From contig NZ_JAHCLR010000017.1 in NCBI RefSeq assembly GCF_018455725.1, positions 1-47,849 on the forward strand: a DNA stretch of 47,849 bases, given 5' to 3'. A model generated the notes under the pieces. The model had not been told where the DNA came from. It made no database searches and saw nothing but the letters and a program-made list of their open reading frames with translations. Origin of the DNA: Mycolicibacter acidiphilus (GTDB lineage: Bacteria; Actinomycetota; Actinomycetes; Mycobacteriales; Mycobacteriaceae). Position numbers and translations under genes: made by a program. Shown piece by piece: positions 19,676-28,736 of this stretch (positions are counted from its first letter, which is position 1; every line of letters starts with the position of its first letter).

Positions 19676-20206
19676 TCAGACCTCAGCGACCAGTTTGGCC
19701 ACGACATCACGCACGTCGGCGACCAACCGGTCGTGTTCGGCCGGGTGCTTGCCGTCCAGGGAAGCCAGCGGCACCGACAGCCTGAGCTCCTCGAGCACCC
19801 GCGGGCCGGCGATGCCGAAGGACTTGCGGGTCTCGTCGTGCGCCCACACGCCCCCGTACCGGCCCTGCGCCCCGCCGACCACCGCCAGCGGCTTGCCCTT
19901 GAGCGCACCCGCCCCGAATGGCCGGGACAGCCAGTCGATCGCGTTCTTCAGCACCGCGGGAATGGTGCCGTTGTACTCCGGGGTGACGACGAGCGCGGCA
20001 TCGGCGTCGGCACCCGCTGCCCGCAGTGCCGCGACCTGGGCAGGCAACCGTTCGGCGGTGTCGAGGTCCTCGTTGTAGAAGGGCAGTTCGCCCAACCCTT
20101 CGAAGATCCGCACGACCACGCCGTCCGGAGCGGTGTCCGCCGCCAACTCTGCGATCTGGCGGTTGACGGACGCCGCCCGCAGGCTGCCCACCAATACGAG
20201 TATCAC
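19676..20206 (-). CDS. NADPH-dependent FMN reductase (Rv3054c-like)
   Basis: A 176-residue flavodoxin-fold reductase. The FMN phosphate loop is VGSLRAASVNRQIAEL (about 6-21). The family hallmark TPEYNGTIPAVLKNAIDWLSRP (about 73-94) contacts flavin and forms the dimer. GGAQGRYGG follows near 110. It supplies reduced flavin or detoxifies quinones and azo compounds. The GTG start overlaps the upstream SDR stop (GTGA), indicating translational coupling. It may feed electrons to a partner flavoenzyme, but none is encoded alongside. Confidence 0.92.
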   Translation of the reverse strand: MILVLVGSLRAASVNRQIAELAADTAPDGVVVRIFEGLGELPFYNEDLDTAERLPAQVAALRAAGADADAALVVTPEYNGTIPAVLKNAIDWLSRPFGAGALKGKPLAVVGGAQGRYGGVWAHDETRKSFGIAGPRVLEELRLSVPLASLDGKHPAEHDRLVADVRDVVAKLVAEV

Positions 20207-21096
20207 GGTGTCGGAGATGTCGGCGCTCCTTGCTTCGGCATCGGCGCCGGCCGCAGCGCCCGGGCGAACAGCACGTTGATCCGGCGCATGGCCGCGCTGT
20301 AGGGCAGCCAGGCCAGCCGCTTGAACGCGTAGAACGCCCGGATGTCGCCGGAGGTGTAGATCAGGTAGTGGTTACGGACCACCCCGGCCAGGATCTTCTC
20401 CGCAGCCCGTTCCGGCGACACCGCGTGGCCGGCGAACCGGTCCACCCACTTCTGCACCTGCGGGTCGTCGCGGTCCACCCCGGCGATCTCGACGGTGTTG
20501 ACCAGCCCGGTCTTGACCGCGCCGGGCACCACCACCGACACCCCGATGCGGTGGCGCGCCAGGTCGAACCGCAGCACCTCCGACACCCCGCGCAGGCCGT
20601 ATTTGCTGGCGCTGTAGGCGGCGTGCCACGGCATTCCGAGCAGGCCCGCGGCCGAGGACACGTTGACCAGGTGGCCGCCGCGCCGGGCGGCCATCATCGG
20701 CGGGATGAAGGTCTCGATGACGTGGATCGGCCCCATCAGGTTGATGTCGATCAGCTTGCGCCACTGCTCGTGGGTGAGCCGGTCGACGGTCCCCCACGCC
20801 GAGATCCCGGCGATGTTCATCACCACGTCCATCGCCGGATGGTGCGCGTGGATGTCGGCGGCGAACGCGGCGACGGCCTCGTAGTCGGAGATGTCCAGCG
20901 CCCGGTGCTCCGGCACCGCCGCGCCGAGCGCGACGGCGTCGGCGACCGTCTGCGCCAGCCCGTCGGCGTCGCGGTCGGTCAGGTACAGCTCGGCGCCCAG
21001 CGACGCCAGCCGCAGTGCGGTGGCCCGTCCGATACCACTGGCCGCTCCGGTGATGAAACACCGCTTACCCCGGTAGTAGTCGGATCTACGCGTCAT
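20203..21096 (-). CDS. Short-chain dehydrogenase (Rv3057c-like)
   Basis: A 297-residue classical SDR with a C-terminal extension. Cofactor motif TGAASGIGRATAL (about 16-28), NIAGIS (about 92-97), catalytic Ser in NVSSAAGLLG (about 142-151) and YSASK (about 157-161, Tyr and Lys). Residues beyond 245 are hydrophobic and basic (YAFKRLAWLPYSAAMRRINV), suggesting membrane association. The substrate is unknown; lipid or steroid is likely given the neighbours. ATG 21096 overlaps the TetR stop by 4 bp (ATGA), so I reject the longer upstream reading. Confidence 0.92.
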   Translation of the reverse strand: MTRRSDYYRGKRCFITGAASGIGRATALRLASLGAELYLTDRDADGLAQTVADAVALGAAVPEHRALDISDYEAVAAFAADIHAHHPAMDVVMNIAGISAWGTVDRLTHEQWRKLIDINLMGPIHVIETFIPPMMAARRGGHLVNVSSAAGLLGMPWHAAYSASKYGLRGVSEVLRFDLARHRIGVSVVVPGAVKTGLVNTVEIAGVDRDDPQVQKWVDRFAGHAVSPERAAEKILAGVVRNHYLIYTSGDIRAFYAFKRLAWLPYSAAMRRINVLFARALRPAPMPKQGAPTSPTP

Positions 21097-21776
21097 GGTT
21101 CGTGACAATACGCATCGGCCCCACCCCATAGTGCGCGCAGCCACAGTGCTTCGAGCACCGCGATGCTGCGCTGCACGTCACCGTCGGGCCCGAGGTAGGC
21201 GCTGTCACCGGAGAGTACGACGGTCGTGGTCACCGCCAGGGTGCGCACCAGGGCGGGCATGTCGTCGCTGATCGGGTGCGCGGTGCCGGCTGCGACCTCG
21301 GCGTTGACGATGCCGACGATCTGGTCGATCACCACGTCGTTCTGCGCGTTGAGCAGTTCCCGGATCTCCGCGTCGGTGGCGCGGGCGATGTTGCACGCCG
21401 ACATCACCGGGTCGTTGTGGGCGTAGACCGCTGCCGCGCTGCCGACCATCCGTTTGGCGAACGCGGCGGGTGACTCGTCAGCCCCCCGGGGCGCGAAGTG
21501 CTCGGTGAGTTCCTCGAGTTCCTGCAGCACCTCGGCCAGAATCCGGGCCAGCACGGCGTATTTGGAGTCGAAGTAGAAGTAGAAACCGGACCGCGCCACG
21601 CCGGCCCGGTCGCTGATCGTGCTGACCGACAGCTCCGCGAACGGCTTCTCCTGCAGCAGTTCCCGCACCGCGCGCAGGATCGCCTCTCGCTGCTTGTCGC
21701 CGCGCCGCCGCGGTGGACCGTCGGCCGCCTGGGTGTCGTCGTCGGGCCGGGTTGTCACCCCTCGACCTTGCACCAC
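21093..21776 (-). CDS. TetR-family regulator (Rv3058c-like)
   Basis: Up to 227 residues. The HTH domain follows a polar leader: KQREAILRAVRELLQEKPF, then LSVSTISDRAGVARSGFYFYF (recognition helix ARSGFYFYF, about 50-70). The ligand domain is helical, with VMSACNIARATDAEIRELL typical of the EthR/TetR_C group. Several GTG starts are possible (21776, 21773, 21758). It heads the TetR-SDR-FMN reductase operon and is divergent from cyp136; the palindrome in between is its likely operator. Confidence 0.9.
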   Translation of the reverse strand: MVQGRGVTTRPDDDTQAADGPPRRRGDKQREAILRAVRELLQEKPFAELSVSTISDRAGVARSGFYFYFDSKYAVLARILAEVLQELEELTEHFAPRGADESPAAFAKRMVGSAAAVYAHNDPVMSACNIARATDAEIRELLNAQNDVVIDQIVGIVNAEVAAGTAHPISDDMPALVRTLAVTTTVVLSGDSAYLGPDGDVQRSIAVLEALWLRALWGGADAYCHEP

Positions 21777-21794
21777 GCCGGACGCGAATCAAAC

Positions 21795-21808
21795 TTGACA
21801 CGCGTCAA
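21795..21808. promoter_or_regulatory. Palindrome TTGAC-N4-GTCAA between TetR gene and cyp136
   Basis: TTGACACGCGTCAA has perfect 5-bp arms. It lies 19 bp from the TetR start and 86 bp from the cyp136 start. TTGACA at its left end could serve as the cyp136 -35. A TetR dimer here could control both directions. I see no second copy in the spacer. Confidence 0.5.
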
Positions 21809-21894
21809 CACTGCCCTGAAGATGTGGGATACGTGACGGCCGCCACAGTCGTCGCGCTGACCGCAGCCCGGCGACGGAGAGGCACCCACCCGCT

Positions 21895-23370
21895 ATGACC
21901 ACGATCAGCACCCCGCACTACCTCCTCGACCAGGCCAAACGGCGGTTCATCCCGACGTTGAACACGATCCCGGGCCTGGGCGCCGTCGAGAAGCGACTGC
22001 TGAACGTGGACTGGCCGCAGCACGCACTGGCCGAACCGCCGGCGGGCAGCGGCCTCAAGCCGATCATGGGCGATTCGGGGCTGCCGGTGCTCGGGCACAT
22101 CATCGAGATGTTCCGTGAGGGCCCGGAGTTCTGCCTGCACCTATACCGCAAATACGGGCCGGTGTGCTTCGCCGAGTCCCCGATCCTGCCGTCGATCGTC
22201 GCGGTCGGACCCGATGCCACCGAGACGATCTTCGCCAACAAGAAGAAGGACTATTCGACGACCGGCTGGATCCCGGTGATCGGGCCGTTCTTCAACCGCG
22301 GCCTGATGCTGCTGGACTTCGAGGAACACCTGGCGCACAAGCGAATCCTGCAGGGTGCGTTCACCCGGCCGCGGCTGACCAGCTACGTCGAGGACATGGA
22401 CCGGGTGGCGACCGCGCTGGTGGCGGAGTGGCCGACCAACGACACAAGGTTCCTGTTCCACCCGGCGATCAAGGAACTGACGCTCGACGTCGCGACGGTG
22501 GTCTTCATGGGTCACGACCTGGGCGAGGACCGGCAACTGCTGGCGAAGGTGAACCACGCGTTCGAGCAGACGATCCGGGCCGGCGGGGCGATCATCCGCA
22601 CCTCGGTGCCGCCGTTCAAGTGGTGGCGCGGGCTGCAGGGCCGCAAGGTGCTCGAGGAGTACTTCTACGACCGGGTCGCCCAGCGCCGCAAGGTCGACGG
22701 CACCGACATGCTGACCGTGCTGTGCCACACCGCCGACGAGGACGGCAACACGTTCACCGACGAGGACATCGTCAACCACATGATCTTCTTGATGATGGCC
22801 GCCCACGACACCACCACGTCGACACTGACCTCGATGGTCTACCACCTGGCCGCCAACCCGGAATGGCAGGAGCGGGCCCGCGAGGAGTCGGCGGGGCTGG
22901 GCGACGGGCCGCTGGACATCGAATCGCTGGAATCCCTGGGGACTTTGGATCTGGTGATGAACGAGTCGTTGCGCCTGGTCACCCCGTTGCCGTTCAACAT
23001 GCGCCGGGCGGTGCGCGACACCGACCTGCTGGGCTACCACGTGCCGGCCGGCACCAACGTGGTGACCTGGCCGGGGATGAACCACTGGCTGCCCGAGTTA
23101 TACACCAACCCACGGCAATTCGACCCGGAGCGTTTCCTGGAGCCGCGGTCCGAGCACAAGAAGCACCGCTACGCCTGGGCGCCGTTCGGCGGTGGCGCGC
23201 ACAAGTGCATCGGGATGAACTACGGCCGGCTGGAGGTCAAGACCGTCCTGCACCGGATGCTGCGGCGCTACCGGCTGGAACTGTCGCGGCCCGGCTACCA
23301 GCCGCACTGGGACTACGGCGGCATGCCGATCCCGATGGACGGGATGCCGCTGGTGCTGCGGCCCATCTGA
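21895..23370 (+). CDS. cyp136: Cytochrome P450, CYP136 family
   Basis: Haem monooxygenase of 491 residues, close to the M. tuberculosis CYP136A1 (492). I-helix oxygen-activation motif MAAHDTTTSTL (about 301-311), K-helix ExxR in MNESLRLVTP (about 354-363) and haem ligand Cys438 in FGGGAHKCIGMNYGR. Substrate unknown; the position beside a TetR-SDR-FMN reductase operon suggests lipid, sterol or polyketide oxidation. Ferredoxin and reductase partners are not nearby. An intergenic hairpin follows the stop. GGAGAGG lies about 14 nt upstream, a loose ribosome site. Confidence 0.95.
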   Translation: MTTISTPHYLLDQAKRRFIPTLNTIPGLGAVEKRLLNVDWPQHALAEPPAGSGLKPIMGDSGLPVLGHIIEMFREGPEFCLHLYRKYGPVCFAESPILPSIVAVGPDATETIFANKKKDYSTTGWIPVIGPFFNRGLMLLDFEEHLAHKRILQGAFTRPRLTSYVEDMDRVATALVAEWPTNDTRFLFHPAIKELTLDVATVVFMGHDLGEDRQLLAKVNHAFEQTIRAGGAIIRTSVPPFKWWRGLQGRKVLEEYFYDRVAQRRKVDGTDMLTVLCHTADEDGNTFTDEDIVNHMIFLMMAAHDTTTSTLTSMVYHLAANPEWQERAREESAGLGDGPLDIESLESLGTLDLVMNESLRLVTPLPFNMRRAVRDTDLLGYHVPAGTNVVTWPGMNHWLPELYTNPRQFDPERFLEPRSEHKKHRYAWAPFGGGAHKCIGMNYGRLEVKTVLHRMLRRYRLELSRPGYQPHWDYGGMPIPMDGMPLVLRPI

Positions 23371-23380
23371 TTACCACGAC

Positions 23381-23432
23381 CGTGCAGAGTTGACCGGCAA
23401 ACCCCCCAGGTCGGGGCGGTCAACTCTGCACG
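23381..23432. repeat. Intergenic hairpin repeat, copy 1
   Basis: CGTGCAGAGTTGACCG (23381-23396) pairs perfectly with CGGTCAACTCTGCACG (23417-23432) over 16 bp with a 20-nt loop. It lies between converging cyp136 and the VOC gene, so it can act as a terminator although no T-run follows. A near-identical element lies at 25641-25690, with an A-T pair changed to T-A. Confidence 0.85.
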
Positions 23433-23448
23433 CTCGGCGGTGAGTGGA

Positions 23449-23856
23449 TCAGCCGTGCGGGCGGGTCCACCACAGTTCGAGCTGGATGTTGTCCGGGTCG
23501 CGGAAGACCAGCGCGGTGCCCATGCCCGACGGGTCGTCGGTCACCGGCGAGTGGGTGACGCCAAGTTCAGCGAAACGCTGCTGCCAGGCGTCGAGTTCGG
23601 ACCGCTCGGCCACGTTGAAGCCGACGTGGTCCAGGCCGGGCCGGCGCTCGTCGAAACGCTCCGCGGGCCCGCCGAGGTGCTGGTTGAGCCCGATCACCAG
23701 CTTGGACTCGGCGTGGAACAGCACCACCATGATCCGGTCGTCGAAGTCGGACCGCTTGATCCGCAGCAGCCCGAGGGTGTCGATGTACCACTGGGCGCTT
23801 TTCTCGACGTCGGTGACGGTCAGGTCGAGGTGGCTGACTCCGGTGAATCCGGGCAT
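23449..23856 (-). CDS. VOC-family (glyoxalase/dioxygenase fold) protein
   Basis: A 135-residue protein of the vicinal-oxygen-chelate superfamily. Two beta-alpha-beta-beta-beta units can be traced: VSHLDLTVTDVEKSAQWYID (metal His about 9, 7-26) and PGLDHVGFNVAERSELDAWQ (about 73-92, second His). The end DPDNIQLELWW carries the conserved acidic ligand. Substrate unknown. ATG 23856 has AAAGGAG 7 nt upstream. It is 22 bp upstream of nothing co-directional except poxB, which precedes it on the same strand (poxB stop at 23879), so the two may form one transcript. Confidence 0.88.
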   Translation of the reverse strand: MPGFTGVSHLDLTVTDVEKSAQWYIDTLGLLRIKRSDFDDRIMVVLFHAESKLVIGLNQHLGGPAERFDERRPGLDHVGFNVAERSELDAWQQRFAELGVTHSPVTDDPSGMGTALVFRDPDNIQLELWWTRPHG

Positions 23857-23878
23857 GGGCGCGCTCCTTTGCGTCGTT

Positions 23879-25615
23879 TCAGTCCAAGATACGACGGGCC
23901 ACGTTGGTGCTGACCAGATCCAGCAACTCGTCGGCCCGCCCGGCCAGCACGGTGCGGATCGCATACAGCGAGAAGCCCTTTGCCTGCTCGGCGCGGATCA
24001 CCGGCGGGATCGACAGTTCCTGACGTGCGGTGACCACGTCGACCAGGGCCGGGCCGTCGTGCGCGAAGGCGTCGGCCAGCGCACCCTCCAGGTCACCCGG
24101 CTGCTCCACCCGTCGGCCGAACATGCCGATCGCAGTCGCCACCGCGGCCAGATCCGGGTTCTGCAGCCCGGTGCCGAAGTTGACGATGCCGGCGGCCTTC
24201 ATCTCCAGTTCGACGAAATTCAGCGACGAGTTGTTGAACACGATCACCTTGACCGGCAAACGATTCTGTACCAGCGTCAGCAGTTCGCCGAACATCATCG
24301 TCAGCCCGCCGTCCCCGGCGAACGCCACCACCTGCCGACCCGGCTGCGCGGTCTGCGCGCCGATCGCGTGCGGCAGCGCACAGGCCATCGTGCCGTGGTT
24401 GAACGACCCGATCAGCCGCCGTCGCCCGTTCATGGTCACGTACCGCGCCGCCCACACCACCGGTGAACCGACGTCGACGGTGAATACCGCGTCGTCGACG
24501 GCAACCCGGTTCGCCACCGCCGCAACGTATTCCGGCCGGATCGGGGTGCGGTCCCGATCATTGGCGGCCAGCGTGTCCAGTTTGCGACGGACCTTGCGGT
24601 AGTGGTTCAGCGACCGGTCCAGGTGGGTGCGGTCGACCTTCGCGGCCAGCAGCGGCCGCAGCGCGGCGACCGTGTCGCGCACGGTCCCGACCAGGCCCAG
24701 GTCGATCGGCGCACGCCGGCCCAGGTTCGCCCCGCGGATGTCGACCTGGATGATCTGTGCACGGTCGGGATAGAACTGCTGGTAGGGAAAGTCGGTGCCG
24801 AGCATCAGCAGCACGTCGGCTTCGGCGATCGCCTTGTAGCCGGAGGCGAAACCGAGCAGCCCGGTCATCCCGACGTCGTGCGGGTTGTCGTACTCGATGT
24901 GCTCCTTACCGCGCAGCGCGTGCACGATCGGCGCCTGCAGGGTGCGCGCCAGGTCCATCACCTGGTCGTGGGCGTCGGCCACCCCGGCGCCGGCGAGGAT
25001 CGTGACATTGGCTGCGGCATTGAGCATCACGGCGGCCGCACCCAGCCCGCGCTCGTCGGGATGGCAGACGCTCTGCGCGGCGACCACCGGGCGCAGACCC
25101 CACCCGGTGTCGGCGACCTTGGTGCCGAGCACCTCACCGGGGATGACGACGACGGCGACGCCGTTCTCCTCGATCGCCGCCCGCATCGCCATCGCGAAGA
25201 TCCGCGGCGCCTGCTCGGCGGAGCTGACCAGTTCGCAGTAGACGCTGCACTCGGCGAACAGGCTCTGCGGGTGGGTCTCCTGGAAGTACCCCGACCCGAT
25301 CTCGGCCAGCGGGATGTGCGCGGCGATCGCCAGCACCGGCACCCGGGACCGCTGCGCGTCGAACAGCCCGTTGATCAGATGCAGGTTGCCCGGGCCGCAA
25401 CTGCCGGCGCAGACCGCCAGGCTGCCGGTGAGCGCGGCTTCGGCGGCCGCCGCGAACGCGGCGGTCTCCTCGTGCCGGACCTGTTCCCAGCTGAAGTCTC
25501 CGGCGCGCCGGATCGCGTCGGTGAAACCGTTGAGGCTGTCCCCCGGTATCCCGTACACCCGTTGCACGCCACAGAGTTTCAGTGTCGAGATGAGACGGTC
25601 TGCGACGGTTGCCAT
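23879..25615 (-). CDS. poxB: Pyruvate:quinone oxidoreductase (pyruvate oxidase type)
   Basis: ThDP- and FAD-dependent enzyme of 578 residues, close to E. coli PoxB (572), which decarboxylates pyruvate to acetate and CO2 and feeds electrons to quinone at the membrane. Catalytic-Glu region VRHEETAAFAAAAEA (about 47-61), middle FAD domain (about 190-330) and the ThDP/Mg motif GDGGLTMMFGELLTL ending in VFNNSSLNF (about 430-462). Other ThDP enzymes of this fold (acetolactate synthase, indolepyruvate decarboxylase) are less likely because of the start YGIPGDSLNGF. ATG 25615 has GGAGG 6 nt upstream. I do not recall it at this position in M. tuberculosis. Confidence 0.85.
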   Translation of the reverse strand: MATVADRLISTLKLCGVQRVYGIPGDSLNGFTDAIRRAGDFSWEQVRHEETAAFAAAAEAALTGSLAVCAGSCGPGNLHLINGLFDAQRSRVPVLAIAAHIPLAEIGSGYFQETHPQSLFAECSVYCELVSSAEQAPRIFAMAMRAAIEENGVAVVVIPGEVLGTKVADTGWGLRPVVAAQSVCHPDERGLGAAAVMLNAAANVTILAGAGVADAHDQVMDLARTLQAPIVHALRGKEHIEYDNPHDVGMTGLLGFASGYKAIAEADVLLMLGTDFPYQQFYPDRAQIIQVDIRGANLGRRAPIDLGLVGTVRDTVAALRPLLAAKVDRTHLDRSLNHYRKVRRKLDTLAANDRDRTPIRPEYVAAVANRVAVDDAVFTVDVGSPVVWAARYVTMNGRRRLIGSFNHGTMACALPHAIGAQTAQPGRQVVAFAGDGGLTMMFGELLTLVQNRLPVKVIVFNNSSLNFVELEMKAAGIVNFGTGLQNPDLAAVATAIGMFGRRVEQPGDLEGALADAFAHDGPALVDVVTARQELSIPPVIRAEQAKGFSLYAIRTVLAGRADELLDLVSTNVARRILD

Positions 25616-25640
25616 GCGGCGCCTCCTGAACCGGCGCGAC

Positions 25641-25690
25641 CGTGCAGAGTTGTCCGGCGCCACCAGGGTTTCGGCGGACAACTCTGCACG
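25641..25690. repeat. Intergenic hairpin repeat, copy 2
   Basis: CGTGCAGAGTTGTCCG (25641-25656) pairs perfectly with CGGACAACTCTGCACG (25675-25690), loop 18 nt. It differs from copy 1 by a compensated base pair (GAC/GTC to GTC/GAC) and shares the outer flanks GACC and GCTCG. It lies between the fadE22 stop and the poxB ribosome site, where it could separate the two transcripts. Confidence 0.85.
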
Positions 25691-25733
25691 CTCGCGGAGA
25701 AGGTGGGCGGGGTGCTCCCCTCCCGCAGAGACG

Positions 25734-27899
25734 CTACTTGATCAGTGGGTCGCGGGGCATGCCCAGGATGCGCTCGGCGATCTGGTTGCGGGTCACCTCC
25801 GAGGTGCCACCGGCGATCGCGATGCCACGCGCACCCATCGCCATCCGGCCGACCATCGCACCGGGGCCGTCATCCAGGGCAACCTCCGGGCCGAGCAGCG
25901 CCGCTGCGATCGACGCCCCGTCGTTCATGTGCTCGGCCAGCTTGAGTTTGGTGACGTTGCCCTCCGGGCCGGGGGCACCGCCGGCGATGCTGCGGGCGGC
26001 GCGCCGCAGGTTCAGCAGGCGCAGCGCATGCTCGTCGGCGATGAACCGGCCGACCCGGACCACCGCGTCGGAAACGTGCTCACCGCGCTGCTCGGCCAGC
26101 GCCACCAGCTTCTTGTCGACGCCGGCGTAGTAGGAACCGCCGCCGCCCAGCGACACCCGCTCGTTGCCCAGGGTGGCGCGGGCGACCTTCCAGCCGCCGT
26201 TGACCTCACCGACGACGTCCTCGTCCGGCACGAACACGTCGTTGAAGAAGACCTCGTTGAACTCCGAGCTGCCGTTGATCTGGCGCAGCGGCCGCACCTC
26301 GACGCCGGGCGCCTCCATGTCGACGATCACCATGGTGATGCCGGCGTGCTTGGCGACGTCGAAATCGGTTCGCACGGTGGCCAATCCGCGCCGGCACAGG
26401 TGCGCACCGGACGTCCACACCTTCTGGCCGGTGATCTTCCAGCCGCCGTCGACCCGGGTCGCGCGGGTCTTCACCGCGGCGGCGTCCGAACCGGCGTCCG
26501 GCTCGGAGAACAGCTGGCACCAGATCTCCTCCTGGCGCAGCGCCTTCTCCACGAACCGATCGATCTGCGACTCGGTGCCCTGCTGGATCAGGGTCAGGAT
26601 CACCCAGCCGGTGATCGAGTACTCCGGGCGTTTGACGCCGGCCGCGGAGAACTCCTGCTCGATCACCAGCTGCTCGACGGCGTCAGCGCCACGGCCCCAC
26701 GGCTTGGGCCAGTGCGGCATCACGTAACCGGTGGCGATCAGCTTGTCGCGCTGGGCGTCGGCGTCCAGCGCGGCGATCGCGACGGCGTCGGCGTGGATCG
26801 CGGTGCGCAGCTCCTCGGCCTCCGGCGGCAGGTCCAGGCTGTTCTCCCGGGTGACACCGCGGGCGGTGGAGGCGAACACGTCGGCCGCGGACGCGTCGCC
26901 GCCGAACAGCGCCTGCACGGTCAGGGCGCGCCGCAGGTGCAGGTGCGCGTCGTGCTCCCAGGTGAAGCCGATGCCGCCGTGCACCTGAATGTTCAGCTCG
27001 GCGTTGCGCTGATACGCCGGGAACGCCAGGGTCGCGGCCACCCCGGCGGCCAGCCGGAACGCGAACTCGTCCTCACCGTCGGCGCGGGCGGCGTCCCAGA
27101 CCGCGGCGGTGGCGGCCTCGGCGCCCACCAGCATGTTGGCGCAGTGGTGCTTGATCGCCTGGAAGGTGGCGATGGTCCGGCCGAACTGCTCGCGGACCTT
27201 GGCGTACTCGACGGCTGCCTCGGTGCAGTCGCCCGCCCCGCCGACCGCCTCGGCCGCCAGCAGGGTGCGCGCCCGGGCCAGCGCCGATTCGCGCGCCCCG
27301 GCCAGCACGTCGTCGTCGCCGATCACGACGTCGGTCAGGGTGACCCGCCCGGACCGGCGGGTCGGGTCCAGGTTGCCCGGCACCTCGACGCTGACCCCGG
27401 CTCGACCGCGCTCGATCACCAGCACGTCGTCGCCGGCGGCCAGCACCAGCAGGTCGGCCAGCCCGGCGCCCAGCACGATCCCGGCCGCACCGGAAGCGGT
27501 GCCGCCGCCGGCGATCACGTCACCGGCCAGGCCCACCCCGGCCGTCACGCTGCCGTCGATCAGCCCGGGCAGCAGCCGCGCCTGCTGGTCGGCGGTGCCG
27601 GCCGCACTGATCACCGCTGAGGCGATCACGGTGGGCAGGAACGGCCCCGGCGCCACCGCGCGGCCGAGTTCCTCGATCACCACCACCAGCTCCGGCAGCC
27701 CGAAGCCCGAGCCGCCGTGCTCCTCGTCGATGTGCAGGCCCAGCCAGCCCAGCTGCGCCAGCTCGTTCCAGAACGTCGGGCGGGCCTCGTCGGCGGCGTC
27801 CAGCAGTTCGCGGGCCGCGCCGCGGGCCTTCTGCGCGGTGAGGAAGCCGCGGGCCACCTCGGCCAGTTCGCGGTGGTCGTCGGTGAGTGCGATAGCCAT
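25734..27899 (-). CDS. fadE22: Double-domain acyl-CoA dehydrogenase FadE22
   Basis: A 721-residue protein made of two acyl-CoA dehydrogenase units, the same length as M. tuberculosis FadE22 (Rv3061c). Unit 1 (about 1-340) has EEHGGSGFGLPELVVVIEEL and ends with VHGGIGFTWEHDAHLHLRRA. Unit 2 (about 360-721) has the FAD/substrate block LFSEPDAGSDAAAVKTRATR, GWKITGQKVWTSGAHLCRRG and GGTSEVTRNQIAERILGMPR. It catalyses FAD-linked alpha-beta desaturation of acyl-CoA and passes electrons to ETF. The fused form suggests one active and one supporting half, or a bulky substrate. It lies 47 bp after an SDR that could carry out a later oxidation step. Confidence 0.95.
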   Translation of the reverse strand: MAIALTDDHRELAEVARGFLTAQKARGAARELLDAADEARPTFWNELAQLGWLGLHIDEEHGGSGFGLPELVVVIEELGRAVAPGPFLPTVIASAVISAAGTADQQARLLPGLIDGSVTAGVGLAGDVIAGGGTASGAAGIVLGAGLADLLVLAAGDDVLVIERGRAGVSVEVPGNLDPTRRSGRVTLTDVVIGDDDVLAGARESALARARTLLAAEAVGGAGDCTEAAVEYAKVREQFGRTIATFQAIKHHCANMLVGAEAATAAVWDAARADGEDEFAFRLAAGVAATLAFPAYQRNAELNIQVHGGIGFTWEHDAHLHLRRALTVQALFGGDASAADVFASTARGVTRENSLDLPPEAEELRTAIHADAVAIAALDADAQRDKLIATGYVMPHWPKPWGRGADAVEQLVIEQEFSAAGVKRPEYSITGWVILTLIQQGTESQIDRFVEKALRQEEIWCQLFSEPDAGSDAAAVKTRATRVDGGWKITGQKVWTSGAHLCRRGLATVRTDFDVAKHAGITMVIVDMEAPGVEVRPLRQINGSSEFNEVFFNDVFVPDEDVVGEVNGGWKVARATLGNERVSLGGGGSYYAGVDKKLVALAEQRGEHVSDAVVRVGRFIADEHALRLLNLRRAARSIAGGAPGPEGNVTKLKLAEHMNDGASIAAALLGPEVALDDGPGAMVGRMAMGARGIAIAGGTSEVTRNQIAERILGMPRDPLIK

Positions 27900-27946
27900 T
27901 CGGGTCTCCTGTGCTGCTGCGGTGGGCGTGGTGAAATCGGGGTGGG

Positions 27947-28705
27947 TTACTTGGGGGCGAAGCGTTGGCCGGCGTCGAGGCGCAGGCACTGCCCGTTGAG
28001 CATCGGGTTGTCGACGATGGCCAGGGCCAGCTTGGCGTACTCCTCGGGGCGGCCGAGCCGCTTGGGGAACGCCGCGTCTTTGGTCAGCGCGCTGGCGAAT
28101 TCCTCGGGGATGCCCTTGGTCAGGCCGGTGGCGAACAGGCTCGGCGCGATCGCCAGCACCCGGATGCCGACCGAGCCGAGGTCACGGGCCATGGTCAGCG
28201 CCATACCGGCGATACCGGCCTTGGCCGCGGTGTAGGCGACCTGGCCGATCTGCCCCTCGTAGGCGGCGATCGACGACGTGTTGATGATGACGCCGCGCTC
28301 CTCATCTTCGGGCTCGTTGACGCTCATGTGCGCCGCGGCCAGCCGGTTGAGGTTGAAGGTGGCGACCAGGTTCAGGTCGATCACGCTTTGGAACGACTCC
28401 AGGTCGTGCGGGCCGGTCTTGGTCAGAGTGCGCTTGGCGATGCCGCCGCCGGCGGTGGTGACGATGACGTGCAGCCCGCCGAGGTTCGCCACGGCGGTGG
28501 CCAGCACCTGCTCGGCGCCGGCGAAGTCGGTGACGTCCACCGGGTAGAAGGCGCCGCCGAACCCGGCCGCGACCTGTCCACCCTCGGAGCCCTCCCGGTC
28601 CAGCACCGCGACCTGCGCGCCGCGGGCGGCGAGCAACTCGGCGGTGGCCCGGCCCATGCCGGATGCGCCGCCGACGACGACGGCCTTCTTACCGCTGATC
28701 TCCAT
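27947..28705 (-). CDS. SDR, 3-hydroxyacyl-CoA dehydrogenase type II-like
   Basis: A 252-residue SDR closest in pattern to HSD17B10/type II 3-hydroxyacyl-CoA dehydrogenases. NAD motif VVGGASGMGRATAELL (about 10-25), TTAGGG replacing NNAG (about 84-89), catalytic Ser in IINTSSIAAYEGQIG (about 140-154), YTAAKAG (about 158-164) and the family end LNGQCLRLDAGQRF. It oxidises 3-hydroxyacyl-CoA to 3-oxoacyl-CoA with NAD. ATG 28705 with AAGGAG about 6 nt upstream. It probably forms a two-gene beta-oxidation operon with fadE22. The AACNNGTT site upstream fits lipid-responsive control. Confidence 0.92.
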   Translation of the reverse strand: MEISGKKAVVVGGASGMGRATAELLAARGAQVAVLDREGSEGGQVAAGFGGAFYPVDVTDFAGAEQVLATAVANLGGLHVIVTTAGGGIAKRTLTKTGPHDLESFQSVIDLNLVATFNLNRLAAAHMSVNEPEDEERGVIINTSSIAAYEGQIGQVAYTAAKAGIAGMALTMARDLGSVGIRVLAIAPSLFATGLTKGIPEEFASALTKDAAFPKRLGRPEEYAKLALAIVDNPMLNGQCLRLDAGQRFAPK

Positions 28706-28736
28706 GCGAACTCCTTACAAGCGATCCCCGAGAATC

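Noticed and set aside
25314-27620. 768-codon plus-strand frame opposite fadE22
   Set aside because: No domain or plausible start context; it exists because stop codons are rare in GC-rich antisense frames.
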